DNA from: Rhodocyclaceae bacterium
GTDB taxonomy: Bacteria > Pseudomonadota > Gammaproteobacteria > Burkholderiales > Rhodocyclaceae
Assembly: GCA_026646875.1 (NCBI GenBank)
Contig: JAPKHL010000017.1
Location: 1-36,019 of the forward strand
Length of the DNA stretch: 36,019 bases
Direction of reading: 5' to 3'
Shown in pieces: positions 24,248-32,531 of the stretch (position 1 is the stretch's first letter; the number at the start of each line of letters is the position of its first letter). A program made the translations under genes and the position numbers. Under the pieces are notes generated by a model. That model searched no databases. It was given only the letters and a program-made list of their open reading frames with translations, and had not been told where the DNA came from.

Positions 24248-25422
24248 TTGCCAAGCAGATCATCGGCAGCGGCTTCCGTGGCGCGCTGGAATACCTTCGG
24301 CACGGCAGCCGTGGCGTGCAGCGTGAGCGAGGCGAAGTCCTCGACACCAACCTGCCGGCCAACGACCACAGCCCCCGTGCCTTTGCACGAAGCATGGGCG
24401 CATTCCGAAAGCTCAATCCGAAGCTCGGGCGGGCGGTCTATCACGTCTCGCTGTCTCCAGCTCCCGGTGACGAAATCAGCGATGAGCAGTGGCGGGAGAT
24501 TGCCCGCCGGTATCTAACCGGTATGGGCTTCAAGGACTGCGGTTTCGTCCTCATCAAACACGACGACGAGGCCGGGAGCGAAGGCGCCCGCCCACCGCAT
24601 GTCCATATTCTCGCCTGTCGGATTCGTCCCGACGGCAGTACGGTTTCCGACCAGAACAACTATCGCCGCTCGGAGAAGCTGGTTCGGGAGATCGAGGCCA
24701 GGTTCGGCCTCGTGCAAGTCGCAGTCAAACCAAGAAAAACGAAACCAGAGGAGGAAAGCCCGATGAACGACAAACTGAACGCCTATGCAGCGAAGCGGCT
24801 CGAAGCCGCCGCGCAGGATGCCGACGATGTCATGGCAATCGCGCAAGCAACGGAGGTGTATGCCGCCGAGCCTGCCGGTGCCCTGACCGACCGGGAACGC
24901 AGGGACTACAAGCGGGAAATCCTCGAAGCCGAGTATCAGGCAATCGTGCGCGACACCTTCGTTGAACAGGTTCGCTACGTGCGGCGCGGGACATCCGGGC
25001 TAACGCTGCACTTCCGTTCGGGCGGCAGGATTCTCGATGCCGGAGACCGTGTCAGCGCGCACGGCATGTCCGCCACTGAGGCTGCCGAGGCCATCATCGA
25101 ACTGGCCATCCTGAAAGGCTGGCCGAGCGTCGTCCTGACCGGCAACGAAGCGTTCCTGAACCAGGCCTTCGCCATCGCACTGGCCAAGGGTCTGACGGTT
25201 CAGCCGCGCCCCGACCAGATCGAAATCTTTCTTCGGGTGCAGCAGGCCCATGCGGGCAAGGGCGGCAACTCGGCCACAAGCGCAGCAACGCCACCCGCCG
25301 ACCCACCGCGCAAGCTGGTTCGCCAGATGACGGGCTTGAACGGATTCAACGAGCGCAAGCAGGCGCAATCGGAACCCCTGCCGGGCGACATCGACAGCGC
25401 CCCGAGGCGATTCCGGATGTGA
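24244..25422 (+). CDS. Relaxase, MOBP-like (MobA/VirD2 family)
   Basis: A 392-residue relaxase expected to nick one strand at oriT and stay bound to the 5' end for mobilization. The N-terminal domain has the early tyrosine (GALEYLRHG, Y17), YHVSLSPAPGD and the metal-binding motif III HVHILACRI (HxH at about residues 119-121). The C-terminal half has a domain resembling the LPD7-type accessory domain of relaxases (WPSVVLTGNEAFLNQAFAIALAKGLTVQPRP), which may bind proteins or nucleic acid. A Gly/Pro-rich tail follows. No coupling protein or mating-pair genes are present nearby, so the element would use a resident conjugative apparatus. Confidence 0.87.
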   Translation: MIAKQIIGSGFRGALEYLRHGSRGVQRERGEVLDTNLPANDHSPRAFARSMGAFRKLNPKLGRAVYHVSLSPAPGDEISDEQWREIARRYLTGMGFKDCGFVLIKHDDEAGSEGARPPHVHILACRIRPDGSTVSDQNNYRRSEKLVREIEARFGLVQVAVKPRKTKPEEESPMNDKLNAYAAKRLEAAAQDADDVMAIAQATEVYAAEPAGALTDRERRDYKREILEAEYQAIVRDTFVEQVRYVRRGTSGLTLHFRSGGRILDAGDRVSAHGMSATEAAEAIIELAILKGWPSVVLTGNEAFLNQAFAIALAKGLTVQPRPDQIEIFLRVQQAHAGKGGNSATSAATPPADPPRKLVRQMTGLNGFNERKQAQSEPLPGDIDSAPRRFRM

Positions 25423-25470
25423 GCATCGACCACAACACAAATACAAACAACACCACAGGGAGGAAACAGC

Positions 25471-26403
25471 ATGGACGCCAAGACCTATATCTCACTCAAC
25501 ATCGACGAAATGACGCGCCTTGAACAGGCGGGTTTCGAGGCCATCGCCCTCTATCTGCTGTTCAAGCAGAAAGCGAACTTCCGAACCGGAGAACTCGGCG
25601 CCTTCCATCGCCAGAAGCTGACCTATGCCGGTTTCGCCAGAGCCATGGACCGCCCGGCGACGCAGGGGCGTGCAGCGGTGACGTTCGACTCGACGGACAT
25701 CAAGCGGATGATCGTGCAGCTGGAAGCCCTCGGACTGGTCGCAGAGACCTGCTGGGACGGCAAGCGGTTGAAGTTGCGTCTGCCGCTCTCCCCGCTGTGG
25801 AAGGGCAACGATGCCGCAACAGCGGCGAAGTTGCCACGGACGGCGGTTTCCGAATCGGCCCGGAATGCAGACGCCACAGCCGTTTCTGTCCAGTCGCCCG
25901 TGCCTCTATCAGTAATGACCTCTGAAAGAGGATCAATACCTTTTTTCAATACTGCGATCACTACTGACACCGGCGGCGGAGAATCCGCCGCCGGCCCCTC
26001 GAAGGAGCGTGCGGCCCAGGCGCCGCGGCCGGCGGCGCGCACGCTGACCGACGAGGAACTTGCCACGGCATTCGACGAACTGTTCGCCGACGAACTTTCG
26101 AAAGGCCTGCACCATCGCGCAACATCCCCCGACGAAGCCCTTGTCGCCAGCTTCCGGGCCATGGTGGCTGCCAGAGGCGGATTGATGGCGGACACCCCGG
26201 TGAGCCGTGATTACTACGTCGCATGGGCACAACGCCAGATCACGGTCGAGCAGCTTGATGCGGCTTTGTCGGAATGGGCGTCGATCAATGCCAACGCGCC
26301 GTTCAAGCCCGGTGACATCAACACTCTGCTGTTTCCCGTCCAGCGCCCGACGTATTCCCGGAACACACACCAGCGCCCGAGGCACAGCGGCGTCGTGCTC
26401 TGA
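25471..26403 (+). CDS. Unidentified mobile-element protein, winged-helix-like N-terminus
   Basis: A 310-residue protein of no recognised family. The ATG has an AGGGAGGAAAC ribosome-binding site. The first about 110 residues look like a helix-rich DNA-binding domain (MDAKTYISLNIDEMTRLEQAGFEAIALYLLFKQKANF to LEALGLVAETCWDGKRLKLRLPL), of the kind seen in plasmid replication-initiation accessory proteins. A low-complexity Ala/Thr linker (about 125-195) separates it from a second helical domain (LTDEELATAFDELFADELSK to ASINANAPFKPGDINTLLFPV), which recalls DnaT-like or replisome-loading segments. It lies between the relaxase and ArdC and probably belongs to the mobility or maintenance module. Confidence 0.6.
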   Translation: MDAKTYISLNIDEMTRLEQAGFEAIALYLLFKQKANFRTGELGAFHRQKLTYAGFARAMDRPATQGRAAVTFDSTDIKRMIVQLEALGLVAETCWDGKRLKLRLPLSPLWKGNDAATAAKLPRTAVSESARNADATAVSVQSPVPLSVMTSERGSIPFFNTAITTDTGGGESAAGPSKERAAQAPRPAARTLTDEELATAFDELFADELSKGLHHRATSPDEALVASFRAMVAARGGLMADTPVSRDYYVAWAQRQITVEQLDAALSEWASINANAPFKPGDINTLLFPVQRPTYSRNTHQRPRHSGVVL

Positions 26404-26408
26404 CTTTC

Positions 26409-26440
26409 AGACGGGCGGCTGCGACAAGCACTGCCCGTCT
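26409..26440. repeat. Stem-loop before ardC
   Basis: AGACGGGC (26409-26416) and GCCCGTCT (26433-26440) form a perfect 8-bp stem with a 16-nt loop, starting six bases after the stop at 26403. It is followed by TTGA, so it may be a weak terminator or a 5' structure in the ardC transcript. Confidence 0.45.
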
Positions 26441-26475
26441 TGATATGCACACGGAGATACACAACGGGAGCCGTC

Positions 26476-27468
26476 ATGCAGAACATCCGGGAGGAAGTCA
26501 CCAACCGAATCATCGCCGCGCTGGAAGCTGGTACACCGCCATGGCGTCAGGGCTGGCTGACGATGGCAGCGCATTGCAATGCATCGACGGGACAGACCTA
26601 CAAGGGCATCAATCAACTGATTCTCGGCATGGCGGGCTTCTCGGACAATCGCTGGATGACGATGAAGCAGGCCAACGCCATGCGAAGCGACGAGCACCCG
26701 CAAGGCTTGCGGGTACGCAAGGGCGAGAAGGCGACAATGCTGGTGCGCATGGTCGAGGTGGCGAAGCGGTCGGGAGACGCGCCACCGGAGGATGGCGAGG
26801 TGGTGGCCGAGGATGGCAAGACAAGGCTGGTGATGAAGGGCTTTCATGTCTTCAACGCATCGCAAATCGAGGGCATGCCGCCGGCCCCGAAGCCGGATCG
26901 TGAAATCGAGCCGAATGCTGCCGTGGAACACATCATCGCCGGCTTGAAGACGGACGGCATGGTGCTGCTGCACGGCGGCGACAAAGCCTATTTCTCGCCG
27001 AAGCTGGACAGCATCACGATGCCGGAGCCGGGAGCGTTCATCACGAGCGACGATTACCACTCGACATTGCTGCATGAAGCGGCGCACGCAACGGGAATCA
27101 AGAAGCGGCTGGACAGGTTCGGTCTGTTCGGCGGCCTGGGCAGCACCGAGGCCTATGCCCGCGAGGAACTACGTGCAGAGATTGCGTCCATGATGCTGGG
27201 AGCCAGCATCGGCATCGGCCAGAGCCAGTTTCACGAAGCCAACCATCATGCCTACCTCGCTTCGTGGGTTTCGGCGCTGAGGAAGGACAAGAACGAGATT
27301 TTCAAGGCGTCGGCGGCGGCACAGCATATTTCGGACTGGCTGCAAGCGCACGCCGTGAAGCCCGAGGTGGCGGCGACGGCAGAAGTGGATGCGGCGCCGA
27401 CGGTTGAACCAGAACCGGAGGCGGTGCTGCCGCAGAAGCCGAGGCGGCGAGCCGGGATGCGGATGTAG
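26476..27468 (+). CDS. ardC: Antirestriction protein ArdC
   Basis: A 330-residue ArdC-type protein with an N-terminal single-strand DNA-binding domain (MQNIREEVTNRIIAALEAGTPPWRQGW, then KGINQLILGMAGFSDNRWMTMKQA) and a C-terminal metallopeptidase-like domain. The zinc motif HEAAH is at residues 200-204 (LLHEAAHATGIKKRLDR), followed by EELRAEIASMML, which supplies a further Glu ligand. ArdC proteins protect incoming DNA against restriction during conjugation. The start MQNIREEV (26476) is chosen over an ATG 12 codons upstream by family alignment. The C-terminal tail is Pro/Glu/Ala-rich. Confidence 0.88.
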   Translation: MQNIREEVTNRIIAALEAGTPPWRQGWLTMAAHCNASTGQTYKGINQLILGMAGFSDNRWMTMKQANAMRSDEHPQGLRVRKGEKATMLVRMVEVAKRSGDAPPEDGEVVAEDGKTRLVMKGFHVFNASQIEGMPPAPKPDREIEPNAAVEHIIAGLKTDGMVLLHGGDKAYFSPKLDSITMPEPGAFITSDDYHSTLLHEAAHATGIKKRLDRFGLFGGLGSTEAYAREELRAEIASMMLGASIGIGQSQFHEANHHAYLASWVSALRKDKNEIFKASAAAQHISDWLQAHAVKPEVAATAEVDAAPTVEPEPEAVLPQKPRRRAGMRM

Positions 27469-27522
27469 CGATTGAGTAGCAATGGATGCGAGCACGATCA
27501 TCGCCCACCCCATCCGAAAGAC

Positions 27523-28140
27523 TCAAAGCCCGCCAGAGCGCTCCCATCCGGGGGGAGTGTCAGAGGATTCTCCCGATGCCGTGGCCTTGTCCACCTCGGC
27601 CCGGTCCAAGGCCTCGCGGCAACGCGTGATGGCATCGGACATGGCCTCGCAGACACGGAGCGACAAATCCCTTTGGGCAATCGTGCTGGACCACGGCATG
27701 CAAGCCGCCTCGTCCGCTGGAAGCCATACGATTTCCCATTTTCCTAGCCTTGCGAAGAAGATGTCGACGCTGGTGTCCTCCACCGACCCACCGACTTTAC
27801 CGTCCGGGGTCAGCCAGTATGGCCGCTCCTCGGCCACGTCCGCCACGGTGCGGAAGAGTTGCCCCTTCCTGACCGCGGCCTCGACGTTGTCGGAGACGCG
27901 TTGCGAGGTCTGCCAGTCCACGAGGTCGCGTTTCCGGTAAAGGCACTTCTGATTCGCCCCCCTGCTTCCGGATACGCCGTATTGCATGTATGCCGGCCCG
28001 CCGCCACCAGGCCTGCGCAGCCTTTCGAGTTGCCGCACGGACAATCGGAGGAAGACGGCAGTCTCCGCCGTGGTCAGGGCGGCGTCGTCGGGAAGACGAT
28101 GGAGGAGGTCAAGGGTTTCGAGGTCGGCGATCTTCGTCAC
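27523..28140 (-). CDS. Excisionase/AlpA-like HTH regulator with C-terminal extension
   Basis: A 205-residue protein starting at a GTG with GGAAG upstream. The N-terminal about 80 residues form a MerR/excisionase-type helix-turn-helix (LTTAETAVFLRLSVRQLERLRRPGGGGP, wing, LYRKRDLVDWQTSQR), the pattern of AlpA/Xis-like directionality factors, but longer than usual because of an about 120-residue C-terminal part (FRTVADVAEERPYWLTPDGKVGG, DIFFARLGKWEIVWL) that I do not recognise. It begins 32 bp after the integrase stop on the same strand, so the two are co-transcribed. Its role in excision or integrase control is inferred from position. Confidence 0.7.
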   Translation of the reverse strand: MTKIADLETLDLLHRLPDDAALTTAETAVFLRLSVRQLERLRRPGGGGPAYMQYGVSGSRGANQKCLYRKRDLVDWQTSQRVSDNVEAAVRKGQLFRTVADVAEERPYWLTPDGKVGGSVEDTSVDIFFARLGKWEIVWLPADEAACMPWSSTIAQRDLSLRVCEAMSDAITRCREALDRAEVDKATASGESSDTPPGWERSGGL

Positions 28141-28172
28141 GGGTCGAGCTTCCGCTTTCGGATGGCGCGATT

Positions 28173-29684
28173 CTATGCCTCGCCCCCACTCGCCTCAACC
28201 GGCTTCCTCGGACGCCCCGTCCTCGGCCTGTCCTTGGGGACCTCTGGCAGGGGTTTGGCGGGGAGCGGAGATTTGTCATCGGGCTTGAGGCTGTTCCAGA
28301 CGTTCGGCCCGCGAATGAGGATGGCCTCCTCTATCTTCCGCATCCAGCGTCGCAACAGGCTCCACTCGGCGGATGTGTAGCGGTTGTGCGTCTCCGCCTG
28401 GTCGTGGTTCATGAAGAGCTTGCCGATGCGGTCGGGCACTTCGAGTTCGGTGAGAATCGAGCCGAACGAGCGTCGAAGGTCGTGTCGCGTCAGGACGGGT
28501 ATATCGGCGATCTCCCGGATGCGTCCGAGGAGGTCCTGCGCATCGCTGTAATGGCCTGCCCTGTTCGCCCGGCTCCGCGACGGGAACACCCATATCCTCG
28601 AGGAGAGGGACTCCCCCAGCCTTTCCGCGGCCTCCTCCTGGCGACGACGGAGAAGCTCGACGGCACAGGGCCCAAGCGGAAGCACGTGGTCCTGCCCGTT
28701 CTTCGTCTTGTGGAAGAAGACCCTTCCCTCCTTCAGATCGACCCATGAGTTCGTCAGCCGCTCGCCGTCCGTGAGCATCTCATGCCATTTAAGCTTCGCA
28801 CACTCCGTCTTCCGCGCCCCTGTCAGCAGGGTCAGGAGCAGGTAGTCGCAGCCCGTCTTGTTCTCGCGGGTGAGTCGCTTCGCCCATAGAGCCTCGAGGA
28901 ACCTGCCGAGGGTGTCGGACGGCGTCAGCGGATTCCTGACCATCTTCTCCTTCCGCTCCCGCTCGATGACGTCGCCTGTCCTGTAAAGCCCTGACAGCTT
29001 GACGATGGAAAACGGGTTTGCGGTCAGGAGTGGGGCGCGGAGGGAGGCGGCTGCGGCGAGGGTCTCGACCTCGATTGCCCTCTGGACGACCGTGTAGGCC
29101 GTGCGGAACGCCTGCTCGTTGGCTGTGGCGTGCGCCCTCCCCGCCTTGAAGCGCTTCACGATCTCGTCCATGTCGAGGGCACGGATTTTTTTGTCACCCC
29201 AATCGGCGAACCTGGCGGCGGCGCGTCGATACACCCGCATCGTCTCGGGCTTGGCGGGCTTGTTCTCCCGGTTCTCGACGTATTCGAGGAACTCGTCGAA
29301 GGCGGCCCCCAGCGTCTTCTCGGCCGCCGAGAGCTTCCTCGCCGCGACGTTTGGGTTGATTTGCTTCGCCCTCATTTCCGCGCCGAGGACGGCCGCCCTG
29401 TTGCGGGCGACCTCGAGACCGTTTGGCTGGCCGAGATACTCTGCGACGCTGCCGAGCGTTGCCCTGAACGTCTTGCCCTCCACCTTGCGCTGCACGATGA
29501 AGGTCTTCCTGCCCCCCACCTTGACCCCGAACCCAAGTGGCGCGCCGGGAGAAGCGTCGAAGACGATGTATGGCTCGCCGCCGGCATTCTCTTCGTAGAT
29601 AATCTTGCCCTTCTGGTCGAAGCCGACGGGCTTCCTGTCGGGAGAGAGCGACTTGAGCAGGGCGACGGTCAGTTCTGTCTTCAC
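28173..29684 (-). CDS. int: Tyrosine-type site-specific integrase
   Basis: A 503-residue phage-type integrase with GTG start and strong ribosome-binding site (GGAGG six bases upstream). The N-terminal about 120 residues form an arm-binding type domain, then a core-binding SAM-like region (about 125-245) and the catalytic domain. Catalytic residues are R291 (LLTGARKTECAKL), K326 or K328 (FFHKTKNGQDHVLPL), H401-x-x-R404 (LTRHDLRRSFGS), H427 (LFMNHDQ) and nucleophile Y436 (NRYTS). It reads away from mutS at the right end of the island, next to attR, as expected for the recombinase that inserts this element into mutS. The C-terminal tail is Pro/Arg-rich. Confidence 0.92.
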   Translation of the reverse strand: MKTELTVALLKSLSPDRKPVGFDQKGKIIYEENAGGEPYIVFDASPGAPLGFGVKVGGRKTFIVQRKVEGKTFRATLGSVAEYLGQPNGLEVARNRAAVLGAEMRAKQINPNVAARKLSAAEKTLGAAFDEFLEYVENRENKPAKPETMRVYRRAAARFADWGDKKIRALDMDEIVKRFKAGRAHATANEQAFRTAYTVVQRAIEVETLAAAASLRAPLLTANPFSIVKLSGLYRTGDVIERERKEKMVRNPLTPSDTLGRFLEALWAKRLTRENKTGCDYLLLTLLTGARKTECAKLKWHEMLTDGERLTNSWVDLKEGRVFFHKTKNGQDHVLPLGPCAVELLRRRQEEAAERLGESLSSRIWVFPSRSRANRAGHYSDAQDLLGRIREIADIPVLTRHDLRRSFGSILTELEVPDRIGKLFMNHDQAETHNRYTSAEWSLLRRWMRKIEEAILIRGPNVWNSLKPDDKSPLPAKPLPEVPKDRPRTGRPRKPVEASGGEA

Positions 29685-29710
29685 GACCTTCCTCCATCTC
29701 TGGGAGACCC

Positions 29711-29890
29711 GCAGGCTTCCCGAAAAAAAGCACCGAACCCCTTGTTTTTGCTTGGATTCGGATTATCGACGGGATCACGGCTTCCCGTTTTCGTGATGTT
29801 ATCCGTTTGGATGCCATCCGGGAAGCCAACGGGAAGCCCGGGAAGCGGGGAAGATGGCGGCAAATGGCGGAAGTCGGCGGCAAACGGCGG
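29711..29890. repeat. Clustered GGGAAGCC and GGCGG repeats at the right end (candidate integrase/Xis arm sites)
   Basis: GGGAAGCC or its complement GGCTTCCC occurs at 29714-29721, 29779-29786, 29820-29827 and 29831-29838, with GGGAAGCG at 29840-29847. The left end carries the same motif twice (14131-14148). The longer form GGAAGCCTGC is shared by both ends. Two further 15-bp repeats, GGCGGCAAATGGCGG (29856-29870) and GGCGGCAAACGGCGG (29876-29890), are spaced exactly 20 bp apart, about two helical turns. Such direct and inverted repeats next to an integrase gene and both att sites are typical of arm-type binding sites. Confidence 0.65.
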
Positions 29891-29911
29891 AGCATACATA
29901 CTCCGAAAGCC

Positions 29912-29941
29912 TTGTGAAAACAGCGATTGAGGCAATATACA
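29912..29941 (+). promoter_or_regulatory. Possible island-borne promoter for mutS
   Basis: TTGTGA (29912-29917), 18 bp, then TATACA (29936-29941), within the last 50 bp of the island before the mutS ATG at 29952. If used, transcription would begin only a few bases before the start codon, giving a nearly leaderless mutS mRNA. Hexamers are imperfect. Confidence 0.35.
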
Positions 29942-29951
29942 CTTGACCGGC

Positions 29952-32531
29952 ATGAATATCGAAAAACACACCCCGATGATGCAGCAGTACCTGCGCCTGA
30001 AAGCGCAGCACCCGGACACGCTGCTCTTCTACCGCATGGGGGATTTCTACGAGCTGTTCTTTGATGATGCCGAGAAGGCGGCGCGGCTCCTGGACATCAC
30101 GCTGACCACGCGCGGGCAGTCGGCGGGGATTCCGATCAAGATGGCCGGCGTGCCTTTCCATGCGGTCGAGCAGTATCTTGCCAAGCTGGTCAAGCTCGGC
30201 GAGTCGGTGGTGATCTGCGAGCAGGTCGGCGATCCGGCCACCGCCAAGGGGCCGGTCGAGCGCGCGGTGGCGCGCATCGTCACCCCCGGCACGCTGACCG
30301 ACGCAGCGCTGCTCGACGAGAAGCGCGATACGCTGCTGATGGCGCTGGCGCCGGGCAGGCATACGCTGGGGCTGGCCTGGCTCAACCTGGCCAGCGGCGA
30401 GCTGCGCGCGACCGAGGTGGCGAAGGCCAAGTTGCCGGCAACACTGGAGCGCATCCGTCCGGCCGAGATCGTTGTGCCCGATTCGCTGGCGCTGGCCTTC
30501 ACGCCGGCGGCGGCGCTCACCCGGCGGCCGGACTGGCACTTCGACACCGAGGCCGCCGAGCGCGAGCTGTGCCAGCAGTTCGCCGTGGCCTCGCTGGCGG
30601 GCTTCGGCATCGAGGAGGCCGGCGTCGAGGTTGCCGCCGCCGGCGCGCTGCTGCGCTACGCGCAGGCGACGCAGGCGCGCGCGCTGCAGCACGTGCGCGC
30701 GCTGGTCGTCGAGCGCGAGTCGGCGTACATCGGGCTCGATGCGGCCACGCGGCGCAACCTGGAGCTGACCGAGACGCTGCGCGGCCAGCCGGAGCCGACG
30801 CTGTGCTCGCTGCTCGATACCTGCGTCACGGCGATGGGTTCGCGCTGCCTGCGCCACGCGCTGCACCACCCGCTGCGCGATCGCGCCATTCCCGCCGCGC
30901 GCCATGCGGCGGTGGAGTCGCTGATGGGCGACGCCAACCGGGGCGCGCAGGATGTGCGCGATGCGCTGAAAGGCATCGCCGACATCGAGCGCATCGCCGG
31001 TCGCGTTGCGCTGTTCTCGGCCCGTCCGCGCGATCTCTCCGGCCTGCGCGACGGTCTTGCCCGGCTCGATGCGCTGCGCGCGCCGCTGGCCGCCACGGAT
31101 GCGCCGCTGCTCGCCGAGCTGCACGCGCAGCTGGCGACACCCGGCGCCGTGCTCGACCTGCTGACCCGCGCCATCGCCGCCGAACCGTCGACCAACCTGC
31201 GCGACGGCGGCGTCATCGCCCCCGGCTACGACGCCGATCTTGATGAACTGCGCGGCATCCAGGACAACTGCGGCGAATTCCTGCTGGCGCTGGAGGCGCG
31301 CGAGAAGGAACGCACCGGCATCGCCAGCCTGAAGGTGGAATACAACCGCGTGCATGGTTTCTACATCGAGGTCACGCACGCCAACGTCGACAAGATCCCC
31401 GAGGATTACCGCCGCCGGCAGACGCTGAAGAACGCCGAGCGCTACATCACCCCCGAACTGAAGGCCTTCGAGGACAAGGCCCTGTCCGCGCAGGACCGGG
31501 CGCTGGCGCGCGAGAAGCTGCTCTGGGAGGAGATCCTGACGGCGCTGCAGCCGGAGATTCCGCGCCTCTTGGAGATCGCCCGCGCCGTGGCGCTCACCGA
31601 TCTGCTGGCGGCCTTCGCCGATGTGGCAGCGCGGCGCGACTACCGCCGGCCCGGATTCTCGGAGGAGCCCGGCCTGCTGATCGAGGGAGGCCGCCATCCG
31701 GTGGTCGAGAACCAGATCGCCGCCGAGGGCGAATCGTTCATCGCCAACGACACCAGGCTCGGCGACAGCAGAAGGTTGCTGCTGATCACCGGTCCGAACA
31801 TGGGCGGCAAATCGACCTACATGCGGCAGACCGCGCTGATCGCCCTGCTCGCCCACATCGGCGCCTTCGTGCCGGCCACGCGCTGCGTGCTCGGGCCGCT
31901 CGACCAGATCTTCACCCGCATCGGCGCCTCCGACGACCTTGCCTCCGGCCGCTCGACCTTCATGGTCGAGATGACCGAGTCGGCTGCCATTCTCCACCAT
32001 GCCACCGGGAACAGCCTGGTGCTGATGGACGAGGTCGGTCGCGGCACCTCCACCTTCGACGGCATGGCGCTGGCCTTCGCCATCTGCCGCCACCTGGTCG
32101 AGAAGAACCGCGCGCTCACCCTCTTCGCCACGCACTACTTCGAGCTGACGCTGCTGGCCAACGAGTACCGCGAGCTGGCCAACGTGCATCTCGACGCCAT
32201 CGAGCATGGCGAGAAGATCGTCTTCCTGCACGCCGTCGAGGACGGCCCGGCCAGCCAGAGCTACGGCATCCAGGTGGCGGCGCTGGCCGGTGTCCCCTCG
32301 TCGGTGGTGCGCGCGGCGAAGCGGCAGTTGCGCGAGTTCGAGCAGCGCGCGGCGATCAACCCGCTGCAGCCCGATCTCTTTGCCGCGCTGCCGCCTCCGC
32401 GGGAACCCCCCGAACCCGTGCCCGGGCCTGCGAATCCGGTACTGGAACACCTGGCCGCGCTCGATCCCGACGCGTTGACGCCCCGCCAGGCGCTCGACGC
32501 CCTCTACGCGCTGCGGGCCCTGCTGCCGTGA
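29952..32531 (+). CDS. mutS: DNA mismatch repair protein MutS with island-supplied N-terminus
   Basis: An 859-residue mismatch-recognition ATPase, full length. The mismatch-binding F-x-E is F32/E34 ([14 protein letters not shown]), followed by connector, lever and clamp domains. The ATPase Walker A is GPNMGGKS (614-621), with [15 protein letters not shown] as Walker B/signature and the C-terminal dimer segment [15 protein letters not shown]. The ATG at 29952 ([17 protein letters not shown]) lies in island DNA, four codons before attR. The original start was MSDKDFA at 14025, so the current protein differs only in its first few residues. No clear ribosome-binding site precedes the new ATG. A TTG three codons upstream (29943) is an alternative. 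Confidence 0.95.
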   Translation: MNIEKHTPMMQQYLRLKAQHPDTLLFYRMGDFYELFFDDAEKAARLLDITLTTRGQSAGIPIKMAGVPFHAVEQYLAKLVKLGESVVICEQVGDPATAKGPVERAVARIVTPGTLTDAALLDEKRDTLLMALAPGRHTLGLAWLNLASGELRATEVAKAKLPATLERIRPAEIVVPDSLALAFTPAAALTRRPDWHFDTEAAERELCQQFAVASLAGFGIEEAGVEVAAAGALLRYAQATQARALQHVRALVVERESAYIGLDAATRRNLELTETLRGQPEPTLCSLLDTCVTAMGSRCLRHALHHPLRDRAIPAARHAAVESLMGDANRGAQDVRDALKGIADIERIAGRVALFSARPRDLSGLRDGLARLDALRAPLAATDAPLLAELHAQLATPGAVLDLLTRAIAAEPSTNLRDGGVIAPGYDADLDELRGIQDNCGEFLLALEAREKERTGIASLKVEYNRVHGFYIEVTHANVDKIPEDYRRRQTLKNAERYITPELKAFEDKALSAQDRALAREKLLWEEILTALQPEIPRLLEIARAVALTDLLAAFADVAARRDYRRPGFSEEPGLLIEGGRHPVVENQIAAEGESFIANDTRLGDSRRLLLITGPNMGGKSTYMRQTALIALLAHIGAFVPATRCVLGPLDQIFTRIGASDDLASGRSTFMVEMTESAAILHHATGNSLVLMDEVGRGTSTFDGMALAFAICRHLVEKNRALTLFATHYFELTLLANEYRELANVHLDAIEHGEKIVFLHAVEDGPASQSYGIQVAALAGVPSSVVRAAKRQLREFEQRAAINPLQPDLFAALPPPREPPEPVPGPANPVLEHLAALDPDALTPRQALDALYALRALLP
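29964..29991. repeat. attR direct repeat inside mutS
   Basis: Second copy of the 28-bp repeat (27/28 identical to 14046-14073), spanning mutS codons for [10 protein letters not shown]. It marks the right junction of the island; everything to its right is original mutS. Confidence 0.88.

Larger units (their letters stand above)
14046..29991. mobile_element. Integrative mobilizable element inserted in the 5' end of mutS
   Basis: The element is bounded by 28-bp direct repeats with one mismatch, at 14046-14073 and 29964-29991, both within mutS codons for KHTPMMQQY. It holds a tyrosine integrase reading inward at the right end, an excisionase-like HTH gene, mobC and a relaxase gene, ArdC, a type I R-M operon and a dual DNA methyltransferase. 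No type IV secretion or coupling-protein genes are present, so transfer would need a helper. Short AT-rich stretches and lower-GC genes (notably hsdS) contrast with the GC-rich flanks. Precise excision across the repeats would restore a MutS beginning [24 protein letters not shown]. Confidence 0.88.

Noticed and set aside
29851..29890. CRISPR array or plasmid iterons
   Set aside because: Only two copies of a 15-bp GGCGG repeat with a 5-bp spacer; no cas or replication-initiator gene nearby. Better explained as protein-binding sites at the island end.
29799..32450. 883-codon open frame on the minus strand over mutS
   Set aside because: Fully antisense to mutS; sequence is rich in Arg, Gln, Gly and His as expected for the complement of GC-rich codons.
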